Positions 24,594 through 33,012 of a stretch of DNA of 64,000 bases are shown here, one piece after another. How positions within the stretch are numbered: position 1 is the first letter of the stretch; the number at the start of each line of letters is the position of its first letter. The position numbers were made by a program, and so were the translations under genes. Origin of the DNA: Promicromonospora thailandica (lineage in GTDB: Bacteria > Actinomycetota > Actinomycetes > Actinomycetales > Cellulomonadaceae); the NCBI RefSeq assembly GCF_024171955.1, contig NZ_JAMTCS010000017.1, forward strand, positions 1 to 64,000. The letters run 5' to 3'. The notes beneath the pieces were generated by a model, which saw only the letters and a program-made list of their open reading frames with translations, ran no database searches and was not told the origin of the DNA.

Positions 24594-25313
24594 ATGGACG
24601 ATACTAGCGGAGTCGGCGTCTTGGACAAGGCGGCGTCCGTCCTCGGGGCACTCGAGGCCGGTCCGGCCACCCTGGCGCAGCTCGTCTCCTCCACCGGTCT
24701 GGCTCGCCCGACGGCCCACCGCCTCGCGGTAGCCCTCGAGCATCACCGCCTGGTGGCGCGAGACATGCAGGGCCGTTTCGTGCTGGGTCCGCGCCTCAAC
24801 GAGCTGGCCACGGCCGCCGGTGAGGACCGCCTCCTGGCGGCTGCGAACCCCGTGCTCATCGCGCTGCGGGACCACACGGGCGAGAGCGCACAGCTCTACC
24901 GCCGGCAGGGCGACCACCGCGTGTGCGTCGCCGCCGCCGAGCGCCCGGTGGGCCTGCGCGACTCCATCCCCGTGGGGGCCACGCTCAGCATGAGCGCGGG
25001 CTCCGCGGCGCACGTCCTGCTCGCCTGGGAGGAGCCGGACCGGCTGCATCGCGGGCTGCGCGACGCGACCTTCACGGCCACGATCCTGTCCGGCGTCCGA
25101 CGCCGCGGCTGGGCCCAGTCCGTCTCGGAACGTGAGCTGGGCGTGGCGTCCGTCTCGGCGCCCGTGCGCGGTCCGTCGGGCCGTGTCGTGGCCGCCGTCA
25201 GCGTCTCCGGACCCGTCGAGCGCCTCTCCCGGCAGCCCGGCCGGCTGCACTCGGCCGCCGTCGTCGCGGCCGCGAACAAGCTCACCGAGGTGCTGCACCG
25301 CTCCGGCGAGTGA
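24594..25313 (+). CDS. ndgR: IclR-family regulator, NdgR/LtbR type
   Basis: 239 residues from ATG 24594. The winged helix at the N-terminus ([48 protein letters not shown]) is the IclR type; the ligand-binding domain follows ([36 protein letters not shown]). Divergent position beside leuCD is the conserved arrangement of NdgR (Streptomyces) and LtbR (Corynebacterium), which regulate leucine and other amino acid synthesis in response to branched-chain or other amino acids. The gene starts directly behind the palindrome above and likely autoregulates. Confidence 0.85.
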   Translation: MDDTSGVGVLDKAASVLGALEAGPATLAQLVSSTGLARPTAHRLAVALEHHRLVARDMQGRFVLGPRLNELATAAGEDRLLAAANPVLIALRDHTGESAQLYRRQGDHRVCVAAAERPVGLRDSIPVGATLSMSAGSAAHVLLAWEEPDRLHRGLRDATFTATILSGVRRRGWAQSVSERELGVASVSAPVRGPSGRVVAAVSVSGPVERLSRQPGRLHSAAVVAAANKLTEVLHRSGE

Positions 25314-25433
25314 CCCCCGCGGCATCGGCGGGCCGAGAGGCCGCAGGCGCCGCTGCTGTGCGCACGACGTGTGCGCGCCGTGAGCGGTCCGTGAGCGTTG
25401 GCCCGCCACGCCGGGGCTGGTGATTCCCCAGGT

Positions 25434-25460
25434 CCGGGTGACGTCAGTAGTGTCACCCGG
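25434..25460. promoter_or_regulatory. 9-bp inverted repeat upstream of small membrane gene
   Basis: CCGGGTGAC (25434-25442) is mirrored by GTCACCCGG (25452-25460) with a 9-nt spacer. It lies 47 bp upstream of the small gene at 25507. It could be an operator or a weak hairpin; no T-tract follows. The rest of the 193-bp gap shows nothing else. Confidence 0.4.
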
Positions 25461-25506
25461 GACGTGTGCACGCCGGGTGCGCACGCGCCTACGTCGGAGG
25501 ATTCTG

Positions 25507-25689
25507 ATGCCGCCTAAGGTGAGACTCATCATCATCTGGGTCGTGGTGATCTTCTTGCTCTACTCGGTCATCAACGACCCCGAGCGTTCCGCCGACGTCG
25601 TGCTTGCCCTGTGGGACGTCATCTGGGGAGCCATCGCCAACATCGGCACCTTCTTCGAGGAGCTCTTCACCGGGTCCATCGGCCGGTGA
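25507..25689 (+). CDS. Small membrane protein
   Basis: 60 residues from ATG 25507 with GGAGG upstream. One transmembrane helix near the N-terminus (VRLIIIWVVVIFLLYSVI) is preceded by a basic stretch and followed by an acidic soluble part with helix (ADVVLALWDVIWGAIANIGTFFEELF). No family is recognised; it resembles tiny membrane proteins found near PH-domain proteins in actinobacteria, and the PH gene follows 48 bp later on the same strand. Possible accessory of that protein. Confidence 0.7.
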   Translation: MPPKVRLIIIWVVVIFLLYSVINDPERSADVVLALWDVIWGAIANIGTFFEELFTGSIGR

Positions 25690-25737
25690 CCGCATAGGGT
25701 CGGCGACGAGCATCCGACCACACCCCCGGGAGGCCGC

Positions 25738-26979
25738 ATGAGCGTTGCAGCGGACTTCGTCCCGAACCGCGCCCTGCGGCGGTACATCCTCGCGGACGAA
25801 CGGGTGATCGTCGCCACCCACCGGCACTGGGCCAAGCTCTGGGAGCCGATCCTCACGACCTCCGGAGCGTTCATCCTCGCGCTCGCGCTCCTGGTGGCCG
25901 TGGACCCCGGCGTCCGGGACAGCCTGGGCTGGGTCTGGCTGCCGTTCCTGGTGCTGGGCGCGCGCCTGCTCTACAAGTGGCTGGGCTGGCGGGCCGAGTG
26001 GTTCGTCATGACCGACCGGCGCCTGCTCCTGCTCGACGGGTTCCTGGTGCACCGCGTGGCGATGATGCCCTCGGAGAAGGTCACCGACCTCGGCTACGAA
26101 CGCACTCCCCTGGGCCAGGTGCTCGGTTACGGAACCTTCATCTTCGAGACGGCTGGGCAGGACCAGGCCCTCGACCGCGTCACCTGGGTACCCCGCCCCG
26201 ACGCCCGCTACCGCCTCATCATCGCCACCCTCTTCCACCCGGACGCCACCGACGCCGAGGTCGCCGCGCAGGCAGGCACGGACAACCGCCCCGTCGTGAT
26301 CCAGCCGTCGGAGCCCGCCGCCGCGGTGACGCCCCCGCCCGCGCTCATGCCGCGGATCGGACGTCGCAGCAACCCGCCCACGCAGCGCATCGAGCTGCCG
26401 GTGGTGCGCGGCGAGGGCAGCCTCACGGGCGACGCCCCGGGCATGACCTCGGACGCCGAGCGCCCCCTCCCCTCCGGCCGCCCCACGGGCGCGGCACCGG
26501 GCTGGACGGGCAACGTCCTGGCGGACGGCGGCGCCCCGGCCGGGAGCACGGCCGGCGGTCCGGCGGGCGCCGGCACGGCGGGCGGCAGCTCGGCGGGCGC
26601 CCCGGGCCCCCGCACCCCGGGCACGACGGCGGACGGCGGCCCGGGCTGGTCCTCGACCGGCGCTGCGGGCCCGGCAGCAGGCAACCCCGCAACGGGCCCG
26701 GCGGTCGGCGGCGCTGCAGGCGCTGCGTCCGGTGGCGCTGCGGCCGGCGGCGGGGCGCCCGGCGGCTCGACATACGGCGGGGTGCCCGGCGCCGGGACGT
26801 CCGGCGCCGGGACGTCCGGCGGCTCGAGGTCCGGCGGCCTGGCCCCGACGCCCGGCACGGCACGGCGCCCTCGCCCCGGCGACGCCGGACACGTCCCGGG
26901 CGGCCCCACCGCCTCGGGAGACGACGAGGGCCTGTTGCCCAAGCCGTTCCTCGAGGGCGGCGACCCCAAGATCCGCTGA
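25738..26979 (+). CDS. PH-domain membrane protein with Gly/Ala/Pro-rich tail
   Basis: 413 residues. An N-terminal domain with two transmembrane helices (GAFILALALLVAVD and LGWVWLPFLVLGARLLY) carries a bacterial PH (YdbT/bPH2) fold: EWFVMTDRRLLLLDGFLVHRVAMMPSEKVTDLGYERTPLGQVLGYGTFIFETAG. The rest, from about residue 210, is low-complexity: runs of GGxAxG and xPxP with many GA repeats, probably disordered. Such proteins bind membranes or other proteins through the PH domain. The repetitive tail is unusually long and GC-extreme. It is followed by the repeat-rich intergenic region before the tRNA cluster. Confidence 0.75.
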   Translation: MSVAADFVPNRALRRYILADERVIVATHRHWAKLWEPILTTSGAFILALALLVAVDPGVRDSLGWVWLPFLVLGARLLYKWLGWRAEWFVMTDRRLLLLDGFLVHRVAMMPSEKVTDLGYERTPLGQVLGYGTFIFETAGQDQALDRVTWVPRPDARYRLIIATLFHPDATDAEVAAQAGTDNRPVVIQPSEPAAAVTPPPALMPRIGRRSNPPTQRIELPVVRGEGSLTGDAPGMTSDAERPLPSGRPTGAAPGWTGNVLADGGAPAGSTAGGPAGAGTAGGSSAGAPGPRTPGTTADGGPGWSSTGAAGPAAGNPATGPAVGGAAGAASGGAAAGGGAPGGSTYGGVPGAGTSGAGTSGGSRSGGLAPTPGTARRPRPGDAGHVPGGPTASGDDEGLLPKPFLEGGDPKIR

Positions 26980-27012
26980 GCCAGGCCCGCGGGAAGACGG
27001 TTGCTCCCGAGC

Positions 27013-27055
27013 GTGTGTTGCTCTGAGTAGACCGTGTCGACACAGAGCAACACAC
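27013..27055. repeat. 13-bp perfect inverted repeat, 17-nt loop
   Basis: GTGTGTTGCTCTG (27013-27025) is matched exactly by CAGAGCAACACAC (27043-27055). It lies 33 bp after the PH-domain gene stop and could serve as its terminator, but lacks a T-tract. It is one of several intergenic inverted repeats in this window built from unrelated words. Confidence 0.75.
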
Positions 27056-27134
27056 CCGCGCACAACTGTCTCTCCCCGGACCGCCGCACCGCCCGCCGGG
27101 CCGGCCGGGACCGTCACCGCGAGTCCCCTCACGC

Positions 27135-27202
27135 CGAGGTCGGCTCGTTGTGGCGAGGTCGGTCCAGGCCTGTGCCGACCTCGCCACAACGAGCCGACCT
27201 CG
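27135..27202. repeat. 28-bp perfect inverted repeat, 12-nt loop
   Basis: A 28-base left arm at 27135-27162 is repeated exactly in inverted orientation at 27175-27202. Each arm contains GAGGTCGG twice, flanking CTCGTTGTGGC, so arms have internal direct repeats. A partial further copy (GAGCCGACC) follows at 27210-27218. The length and perfection exceed a normal terminator and there is no T-tract; it looks like a conserved intergenic repeat element rather than a gene-specific terminator. Confidence 0.8.
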
Positions 27203-27237
27203 CGACGAAGAGCCGACCCGCCACCATTCAGGCAACA

Positions 27238-27272
27238 GGAAAGGCCCGGTCCGCGTGAGACCGGGCCTTTCC
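27238..27272 (-). terminator. Terminator of the tRNA-Gln/Glu/Glu transcript
   Basis: A 14-bp perfect stem (GGAAAGGCCCGGTC with its complement) around a 7-nt loop, ending in TTTCC on the minus strand, directly beyond the last tRNA-Glu. A standard factor-independent terminator. Confidence 0.8.
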
Positions 27273-27276
27273 GTGG

Positions 27277-27349
27277 TACCCCCAGCGGGATTTGAACCCG
27301 CGTTACCGCCGTGAGAGGGCGGCGTCCTAGGCCGCTAGACGATGGGGGC
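27277..27349 (-). tRNA. tRNA-Glu (CTC), distal copy
   Basis: 73 nt on the minus strand with all arms: acceptor GCCCCCA with G-U wobble at position 1, D-loop TAGCGGCCTAGGA, anticodon stem-loop with CTC, and T-arm GGTTCAAATCC. The encoded CCA follows at 27274-27276. The mature part is the same as the proximal copy at 27387-27459. Confidence 0.95.
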
Positions 27350-27386
27350 CTGAACTGATCCGCCGGCCGGAACCGGAAGACCTGCG

Positions 27387-27459
27387 TACCCCCAGCGGGA
27401 TTTGAACCCGCGTTACCGCCGTGAGAGGGCGGCGTCCTAGGCCGCTAGACGATGGGGGC
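27387..27459 (-). tRNA. tRNA-Glu (CTC), proximal copy
   Basis: Identical to the distal copy; 37 bp separate the two. The 3' end is followed by CGC on the minus strand, so CCA is not encoded here. Tandem duplication of a major glutamate tRNA upstream of gltX (about 2.2 kb away) gives a cluster of glutamate-translation genes. Confidence 0.95.
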
Positions 27460-27490
27460 CTGAACTGTTGCTGCGTTACTGCGACGTGCG

Positions 27491-27562
27491 CTGGGGTACC
27501 AGGACTCGAACCTAGACTAAGTGGACCAGAACCACTCGTGCTGCCAATTACACCATACCCCA
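27491..27562 (-). tRNA. tRNA-Gln (CTG)
   Basis: 72 nt on the minus strand: acceptor TGGGGTA pairs with TACCCCA, anticodon CTG in the loop GGTTCTGGTCC, T-arm GGTTCGAGTCC, discriminator G. It is first in the cluster, followed 31 bp later by the first tRNA-Glu. Confidence 0.95.
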
Positions 27563-27679
27563 TGGGGGTAACAGCCTCGGGATGCACCTGTCTCCGACAG
27601 GCATTCCGTGGAGGCCTTACCGCTGGAGAACATTACCTGACCTCGGACGGTGCGCAAAACCGGATTGGGGTGCCGTCCG

Positions 27680-28462
27680 TCACCTGCGCGCCGCCGGGCC
27701 GTAGCCCAGCGCGGCCGGGAGCTCGGCGAGCGTCTCGATGACCAGCACACCCGCGGCGCGGAGGGCATCGGGGTCCTGCGGGTCGGGGCGTGTGCCGTCA
27801 GGTCCGGCGGGGCCGCCGTAGCCCGGCCCTCGCCGGTGACCGGCCCGGTCGAGCCAGACACCCGTCAGCCCCGCCTCGTGGGCCGCCAGCGCGTCCACGG
27901 ACGGCTCGTCGCCTACGTAGGCGCTCCGTGCCGGGTCGGTGCCCAGCAGCCGTGCACCCTCGAGGAACACCCGGGGGTCGGGCTTGCCGAAGCCCAGCGT
28001 GTCCACGCCCACGAGCACCGGCAGGTCGGCCAGACCGGCGAGCTTCAGCTTGCGCTCCTGCAGCTCGGCCGCGGCGTTCGTCACCACGCCCACGCGCATA
28101 CCGGCGGCCAGGGCGGCGTCGACGGCGGCGCGGGCATCGTCGTGCGCCGTCCACGACTTCTCGAACGTGCCCCAGAACAGGGCGTCCCACGCCTCGAAGT
28201 CGGTCACGGGCGGGCCGTCGAACGTCTCGTGCAGCAGCACGGCGCGGTGCCGCCGCTGCGTGTCGTGGTCCATCTCGCCGCTGGTGTAGCGGCGGTAGTA
28301 GCCACCCGGGTCGGTGCGCCAGTGCGCCAGGATCTCCTGGCCGCGCTCCGGCGGCACGTGCGGCAGGTACGCGGCCCGGATGGCCTCCAGGGCCACCGCG
28401 AAGGCGCCCTTGGTGTCGACGAGGGTGTCGTCGACGTCGAACAGGATGCCGTCCGTGGTCAT
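27680..28462 (-). CDS. HAD-family hydrolase
   Basis: 260 residues from ATG 28462, which overlaps the stop of the upstream CPBP gene. Motif I is ILFDVDDTLVDT, motif II VGVVTNAA, motif III around GFGKPDPRVF and motif IV YVGDEPSVDALAA, with the cap insert YYRRYTSGEMDH between I and II. These place it in the HAD subfamily I (phosphatase or haloacid dehalogenase-like, including phosphoglycolate phosphatases). Substrate unknown. It is immediately downstream of the CPBP protease gene and probably co-transcribed. Confidence 0.88.
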   Translation of the reverse strand: MTTDGILFDVDDTLVDTKGAFAVALEAIRAAYLPHVPPERGQEILAHWRTDPGGYYRRYTSGEMDHDTQRRHRAVLLHETFDGPPVTDFEAWDALFWGTFEKSWTAHDDARAAVDAALAAGMRVGVVTNAAAELQERKLKLAGLADLPVLVGVDTLGFGKPDPRVFLEGARLLGTDPARSAYVGDEPSVDALAAHEAGLTGVWLDRAGHRRGPGYGGPAGPDGTRPDPQDPDALRAAGVLVIETLAELPAALGYGPAARR

Positions 28463-29568
28463 GCCGTCGCTCCGTTCGCCGCACCCGCCGGGACCGCCGT
28501 CGGCCCCGGGTCCTCCACCACCACGGCGGGCCGCTGCCGCCGACCCCACCACAGCAGCACCGCCGCCGTCACGAGCGTGGTCGTGATGCTCGCCGCGCCC
28601 TCCGCGGGCGCGACCTCCGTGATCAACAGCGAGTCCGCGAGCCCGTCGTAGGCGATGGCGAGCCCGAACGCGACCAGGTTGTTCGCCACGTGCAGCGCCA
28701 CAGCGAGCTCGAGTCCGCCCGTACGCCACACGAGCAGGCTCGCCACCAGGCCGAACACGAGCCGGTCGGCGAACAGCCACGGGCTCTGCGCACCGTGCGC
28801 CATCGCGAACAGCAGCGCCGTCACCACCGCCGGCACGATCACGGCGAGCCACCGCCACCGCAGCAGGCTGCCCAGCCACTGCGAGGCCCAGCCCCGGAAG
28901 AAGTACTCCTCGCCGGCGGCCTGCAGCGGCGTCGTCAGCAGGATCACCACGGACAGGGCCAGCCAGCCGGCGGCAGGGGTGAGCGGCCAGAGGCCGCCGT
29001 CGTCGGCCGCTGCGGGATCGGCCGGGACCAGCGGCGAGACCAGCAGGCTGGAGGCCACCGTGAGCGGCAGCAGGAGCAGCAGCGACAGCCCGAGGCCACC
29101 GAGCACCAGCCGCCAGCGCACACGGCCCAGCACCGACGACACCAGGCCGGGGCGGCCGGCCTGCGCCCACGTCGCCACGAGGGCGACCGGGATGCCGACC
29201 GCCAGCCCGAGATTGGTCACGAGCATGCCCGCGGGCGAGACGAGGAAGGCGTCCGTGGTCGGGTCGGGCAGGTCCACGCCGAGCAGCTGCGCGACGACGA
29301 ACCCCAGCGTGAGCAGCAGGATCGACCCCGCCACGACGACCAGCGCCCCCACGAGGGTGCCCAGCCCGACCAGCGGCCGCCACCACCGGTGCCGCGGGCC
29401 GCGCAGGGCCTGCGGGTACTCACGCGGCCCGACGACGGGCGCCGGCTCCGCGAACCACCCGGCAGCGGGGCCCGACGACGGCGACTGCGACCGTCCCGGC
29501 GCCGCCGGGACGGTCGCTGGCGGCTCGGTCGGGGGCGGAACGGCGTCAGGTGTCATGGCGTCGGTCAC
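28459..29568 (-). CDS. CPBP-family intramembrane glutamic protease
   Basis: 369 residues with a proline-rich cytoplasmic start of about 70 residues and eight predicted membrane helices. The catalytic motif EExxxR is seen as GEEYFFRGW near residue 219; the second motif (FxxxH) is LFAMAHGAQ and the third HxxxN is LHVANNLVAF. CPBP (Rce1-like) proteases handle lipoproteins, peptide pheromones or bacteriocin self-protection; in actinobacteria their role is mostly unknown. Overlaps the HAD gene by four bases. Confidence 0.85.
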   Translation of the reverse strand: MTDAMTPDAVPPPTEPPATVPAAPGRSQSPSSGPAAGWFAEPAPVVGPREYPQALRGPRHRWWRPLVGLGTLVGALVVVAGSILLLTLGFVVAQLLGVDLPDPTTDAFLVSPAGMLVTNLGLAVGIPVALVATWAQAGRPGLVSSVLGRVRWRLVLGGLGLSLLLLLPLTVASSLLVSPLVPADPAAADDGGLWPLTPAAGWLALSVVILLTTPLQAAGEEYFFRGWASQWLGSLLRWRWLAVIVPAVVTALLFAMAHGAQSPWLFADRLVFGLVASLLVWRTGGLELAVALHVANNLVAFGLAIAYDGLADSLLITEVAPAEGAASITTTLVTAAVLLWWGRRQRPAVVVEDPGPTAVPAGAANGATA

Positions 29569-29632
29569 GCCTCACACGCTACAACGTCGGTGAACTGGCC
29601 CTTCGGGCCTGCCCGCCCCCGGCCGGCCGGGG

Positions 29633-31063
29633 TCACTCCGCGGCGAGCCGGGCGAGCGCCGCGTCCACGCGAGCGAGCGTGCGCTCGCGGCCCAGCACCT
29701 CGAGCGACTCGAACAGCGGCAGGCCGATCCGGCGCCCGGTCACCGCGACCCGTACCGGGGCCTGCGCCTTGCCGAGCTTCATGCCGTGCTGCTCGCCCAC
29801 CGTGGTGACGGTGTCCTTGAGCGTCTCGGCGTCCCAGGCCGCGTCGGCGAGCGCCGCGCGCACGTCGGTGAGCAGCTCGGCGGCGCCGGCCTTCATGGCC
29901 TTGTTCCAGGAGTCCTCGTCGACGATCGGCTCGTCGAGGAAGAGGAAGTCGACGTTGTCGGTGATCTCGGACAGCAGGGCCACGCGGGTGTGCGCGAGCG
30001 GTGCGACGGCGTCGAACACCTTCTGGTCGAACTGCTCCGGCGTCCAGGGCGCGGCCGGAGCCTGGAGCCACGGGGCGCAGGCGGCGGCGAAGTCCTCGAC
30101 GCTCAGGGCGCGGATGTACTCGCCGTTGAAGGCGGTGAGCTTCTTGATGTCGAAGAACGCGGACGACGAGTTGATGTCCTCGACGCGGAACCGGCGCACG
30201 AGCTCGTCGAACGGGAGGATCTCCTCGTCGTTGCCGGGCGCCCAGCCGAGCAGCATGAGGTAGTTGACCATGGCGTCGGGCAGGATGCCCTCGGCGAGGT
30301 AGTCCTCCAGCGCGACCTTGTCGCGGCGCTTGGAGAGCTTCTGCCGCTTCTCGTTGACGATCACCGGCATGTGCGCCCACTGCGGGGGCGTCTTGCCCAG
30401 GGCCTCCCAGAGCAGCTGCTGCTTGGGGGTGTTGGGCAGGTGCTCCTCGGCGCGCATGACGAGGGTGATGTTCTCGTCGATGTCGTCCACCACGTTGGCC
30501 AGCAGGAACACGGGCGAGCCGTTGCCGCGCGCGATGACGAAGTCCTCGAGGTTGGCGTTGGGGAACGTCGGGTTGCCGCGGATGAGGTCGACCACCTGGG
30601 TCTCGCCCTCGTCGGGCGTGCGGAAGCGCAGCGCGCGGCCCTCGGCGTACTCGAGCCCGCGGTCGCGGCAGAAGCCGTCGTAGCCGGTCTGCTGGCTGCC
30701 GGTGCGGGCGATGACGTCGTCGCGCGTGCAGTCGCAGTAGTACGCCTTGCCCTCGGCGTACAGGCGCTGGGCTGCCTCCTTCTGGATGCCGGCGTTCTCG
30801 GACTGGAAGTACGGGCCCTCGAAGGCCGGGTCGTCCTTGGTGATCCCCAGGGACTCCATGGCCGACAGGATGCCGTCCACCCACTCGGGCTGGTTGCGCG
30901 AGGCGTCGGTGTCCTCGATGCGCAGCACGAACGTGCCGCCCTGCTGCTTCGCCACGGCCCAGTTGAACAGGGCGGAGCGGGCGCCGCCCACGTGGAACAT
31001 GCCGGTCGGGGACGGCGCGAAGCGGACACGGATCGGGGAGCTACCGGGAGCGGGAGATGTCAC
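29633..31063 (-). CDS. gltX: Glutamyl-tRNA synthetase
   Basis: 476 residues. The class I HIGH region is [21 protein letters not shown] near residue 15 (the classical HIGH is replaced by HVGG, as in this enzyme group), and the KMSKS motif is KLSKRRDKV near residue 252. The Zn-binding-like region CRDRGLEY appears around residue 130. It charges tRNA-Glu with glutamate; in actinobacteria it also mischarges tRNA-Gln, which is corrected by GatCAB, so the tRNA-Gln/Glu cluster 2 kb downstream fits. It is 10 bp from the small membrane gene on the same strand. Confidence 0.95.
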   Translation of the reverse strand: MTSPAPGSSPIRVRFAPSPTGMFHVGGARSALFNWAVAKQQGGTFVLRIEDTDASRNQPEWVDGILSAMESLGITKDDPAFEGPYFQSENAGIQKEAAQRLYAEGKAYYCDCTRDDVIARTGSQQTGYDGFCRDRGLEYAEGRALRFRTPDEGETQVVDLIRGNPTFPNANLEDFVIARGNGSPVFLLANVVDDIDENITLVMRAEEHLPNTPKQQLLWEALGKTPPQWAHMPVIVNEKRQKLSKRRDKVALEDYLAEGILPDAMVNYLMLLGWAPGNDEEILPFDELVRRFRVEDINSSSAFFDIKKLTAFNGEYIRALSVEDFAAACAPWLQAPAAPWTPEQFDQKVFDAVAPLAHTRVALLSEITDNVDFLFLDEPIVDEDSWNKAMKAGAAELLTDVRAALADAAWDAETLKDTVTTVGEQHGMKLGKAQAPVRVAVTGRRIGLPLFESLEVLGRERTLARVDAALARLAAE

Positions 31064-31072
31064 GCCCCAAGA

Positions 31073-31543
31073 CTAGGCCGTGGGACCGGGTGCGGGGTTC
31101 TCGACCGCAAGACGGCCCCGGCGGTCCGACACGAGCAGGCCGACGGCGTAGGTGAGCCAGGCAGGGACCGACGCGAACAGGGCGACCTGGACCAGGAGCG
31201 CGTCCCAGTCCTCGTCGTCGCCGCGCCAGGGTGCGTCGTTCACGTAGTAGACCGCGGCGACGGCGGCGACCAGGGCGAGCGCCGTGCCCAGCACCGCGGC
31301 GGGGCCGAGGCGGGACCAGCCCAGGGCCACGGCGGCGACCAGGATCGCCGCGAGCACCAGGACGTTCACCACGAGGATGCCCAGCACGAGGTAACCGACC
31401 TGCTCGAGGTCGGCCGGGTTGGTCAGGTCGGCCAAGTCGCCACCGATGGCCACCCCGTAGACCACCCCGTAGACCACCCCGGCGAGCAGGGTCACGGCCA
31501 GGGCGACGGGCGCCAGGACCAGGAACCGCCGGATCGTCGACAT
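31073..31543 (-). CDS. Four-helix membrane protein of unknown function
   Basis: 156 residues from the MSTIRR start near 31543. Four hydrophobic helices: FLVLAPVALAVTLLAG, VGYLVLGILVVNVLVLAAILVAAV, AAVLGTALALVAAVAAVYYV and LVQVALFASVPAWLTYAVGLLV. No conserved motif recognised. It is 10 bp downstream of the Nudix gene's region and directly upstream of gltX on the same strand, so the three likely form one transcript. Upstream in-frame starts add an Arg-rich non-membrane stretch and are unlikely. Confidence 0.7.
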   Translation of the reverse strand: MSTIRRFLVLAPVALAVTLLAGVVYGVVYGVAIGGDLADLTNPADLEQVGYLVLGILVVNVLVLAAILVAAVALGWSRLGPAAVLGTALALVAAVAAVYYVNDAPWRGDDEDWDALLVQVALFASVPAWLTYAVGLLVSDRRGRLAVENPAPGPTA

Positions 31544-31584
31544 GCCCACATCGTGCCTGCCGCTCGGCGGCCCGGCCACGAAAG

Positions 31585-32172
31585 TCACCGCGTGAGCCCG
31601 TTCTCCGAGGCCACGCGCGCGAGGGACACGAGCTCCGCGAGGTCGTCGCCGGGCAGGGCGTCGACGGGCCACCAGCGCACGTCGAGGGACTCGTCGGAGA
31701 CCACGGCCTCCGCGCCCGGCGCCGCGACGGCGAGGAACCGCACGTCGAGGTGGTGCACGGGCCGGTCGGGGTCGCCGGTGCCCGGGCGGCAGAACGGCAC
31801 GGCGTGCTCGTCCAGGTGCACGGGCACCGGGTCGACGGTGAGCGGCAGGCCCGACTCCTCACGTGCCTCCCGTTCGGCCGCGCCGGCCAGCGTGCGGTCG
31901 CCGGGCTCGAGGTGCCCACCGAGCTGGAACCACTGCTGCGCCTTGGCGTGCAGGGTGAGCAGCACGCGGGTGCCGTCGTGCGAGAGCACCACGGCCGACG
32001 CCGTCAGGTGGTCCGGCACCGACTCCCGGAGCACGCCGGCGCCTGGCCCTGCCGCCGCCTCCAGGTGTTCCACGTACCGGGCGCGCAGGCGCTCCTGTCC
32101 GGGGGACGGCGCGGTCCAGTCGCGCAGGGTGCGGAGGGAGTCGGCGTGCAGGGGCGCGGGTGCCTCCGTCAC
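31585..32172 (-). CDS. Nudix hydrolase
   Basis: 195 residues. The Nudix box is GGHLEPGDRTLAGAAEREAREESGL around residues 84-108, with the typical preceding strand FQLGGH. N-terminal LRDWTAPSPGQERLRARYVEHL is a helical extension. Nucleoside diphosphate-linked substrate unknown. Directly downstream of the FAH gene (overlap of 1 bp gap) and upstream of the membrane protein, probably one operon toward gltX. Confidence 0.85.
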   Translation of the reverse strand: MTEAPAPLHADSLRTLRDWTAPSPGQERLRARYVEHLEAAAGPGAGVLRESVPDHLTASAVVLSHDGTRVLLTLHAKAQQWFQLGGHLEPGDRTLAGAAEREAREESGLPLTVDPVPVHLDEHAVPFCRPGTGDPDRPVHHLDVRFLAVAAPGAEAVVSDESLDVRWWPVDALPGDDLAELVSLARVASENGLTR

Positions 32173-32173
32173 C

Positions 32174-32956
32174 TCAGCTCCGCCGGAGCACCGGGTTGGC
32201 CAGGACGCCGAGCCCCTCGACCTCGCACTCGACGCGGTCGCCGTGGTCGATCCGGCCCACCCCCGCGGGCGTGCCCGTGAGGATCACGTCACCGGGCAGC
32301 AGCGTCATCGCCTCGGAGATGTACGACACGAGGAACGGCACGTCGAACACCATGTCGCGGGTGCGGCCGTCCTGGCGCGGCTCGCCGTTCACGCGCGAGC
32401 GGACGCCGACGTCCTCCGGGTTCAGGTCCGTGTCGATCCACGGGCCGAGCGGCAGCGACGTGTCGAACCCCTTGGCGCGCGCCCACTGGCCGTCGGTGCG
32501 CTGGGCGTCGCGCGCCGTCACGTCGTTGGCGACGGTGTAGCCCAGCACGTACGACGGCGCGTTCTCCGGCGTGACGTCCTTGCACACCTTGGAGATGACC
32601 ACGGCGAGCTCGGCCTCGTAGGAGACCTCCTGCGTGAAGTCCGGGATCACGATCGGGTCGTCCGGCCCGATCACCGCGGTGTTCGGCTTGAAGAAGAGCA
32701 GCGGGCTGGTCGGCACGTCGCCGCCCATCTCCTTGGCGTGGTCGGCGTAGTTCTTGCCCACGGCCACCACCTTGGAGCGTGGGATCACCGGGGCGAGCAG
32801 CCGGACGCCGTCGCCCAGCTCGATACGCTCGCCGGTCGGCATGGCCGGCATGTAGAGGGGGTCGCCGCCCAGCACGGCGAGGAAGGTCTTGCTGCCCTCC
32901 TGCTGCACGAGGGCGAAGCGGGGGTCGTCTCCGGTGGTAAATCTCGCGATACGCAC
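32174..32956 (-). CDS. Fumarylacetoacetate hydrolase family protein
   Basis: 260 residues from GTG 32956. Conserved patterns VVAVGKNYADHAKEMG, PLLFFKPNTAVIGP (substrate and Mg-binding Lys), and the metal ligands in EVSYEAELAVVI (E-x-E) with a later Asp in LGYTVANDVTARD, then VFDVPFLVSYIS and ILTGTPAGVG, fit the FAH/YcgM-like acylpyruvase group. Enzymes here hydrolyse acylpyruvates or decarboxylate oxaloacetate with Mg2+. Located first in the FAH-Nudix-membrane-gltX run. Repeat region follows upstream of its promoter. Confidence 0.9.
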   Translation of the reverse strand: MRIARFTTGDDPRFALVQQEGSKTFLAVLGGDPLYMPAMPTGERIELGDGVRLLAPVIPRSKVVAVGKNYADHAKEMGGDVPTSPLLFFKPNTAVIGPDDPIVIPDFTQEVSYEAELAVVISKVCKDVTPENAPSYVLGYTVANDVTARDAQRTDGQWARAKGFDTSLPLGPWIDTDLNPEDVGVRSRVNGEPRQDGRTRDMVFDVPFLVSYISEAMTLLPGDVILTGTPAGVGRIDHGDRVECEVEGLGVLANPVLRRS

Positions 32957-33012
32957 GGCCTCAGCGTAAGCCGCCGCCGCATCCCCTGGCGCGAGCCGGA
33001 CACTCCGCCGCT

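Noticed and set aside
27277-27459. Tandem tRNA-Glu copies as an integration scar
   Set aside because: The 37-bp spacer and surrounding sequence show no integrase remnant, and the second copy lacks CCA while remaining intact; simple tandem duplication is likelier.
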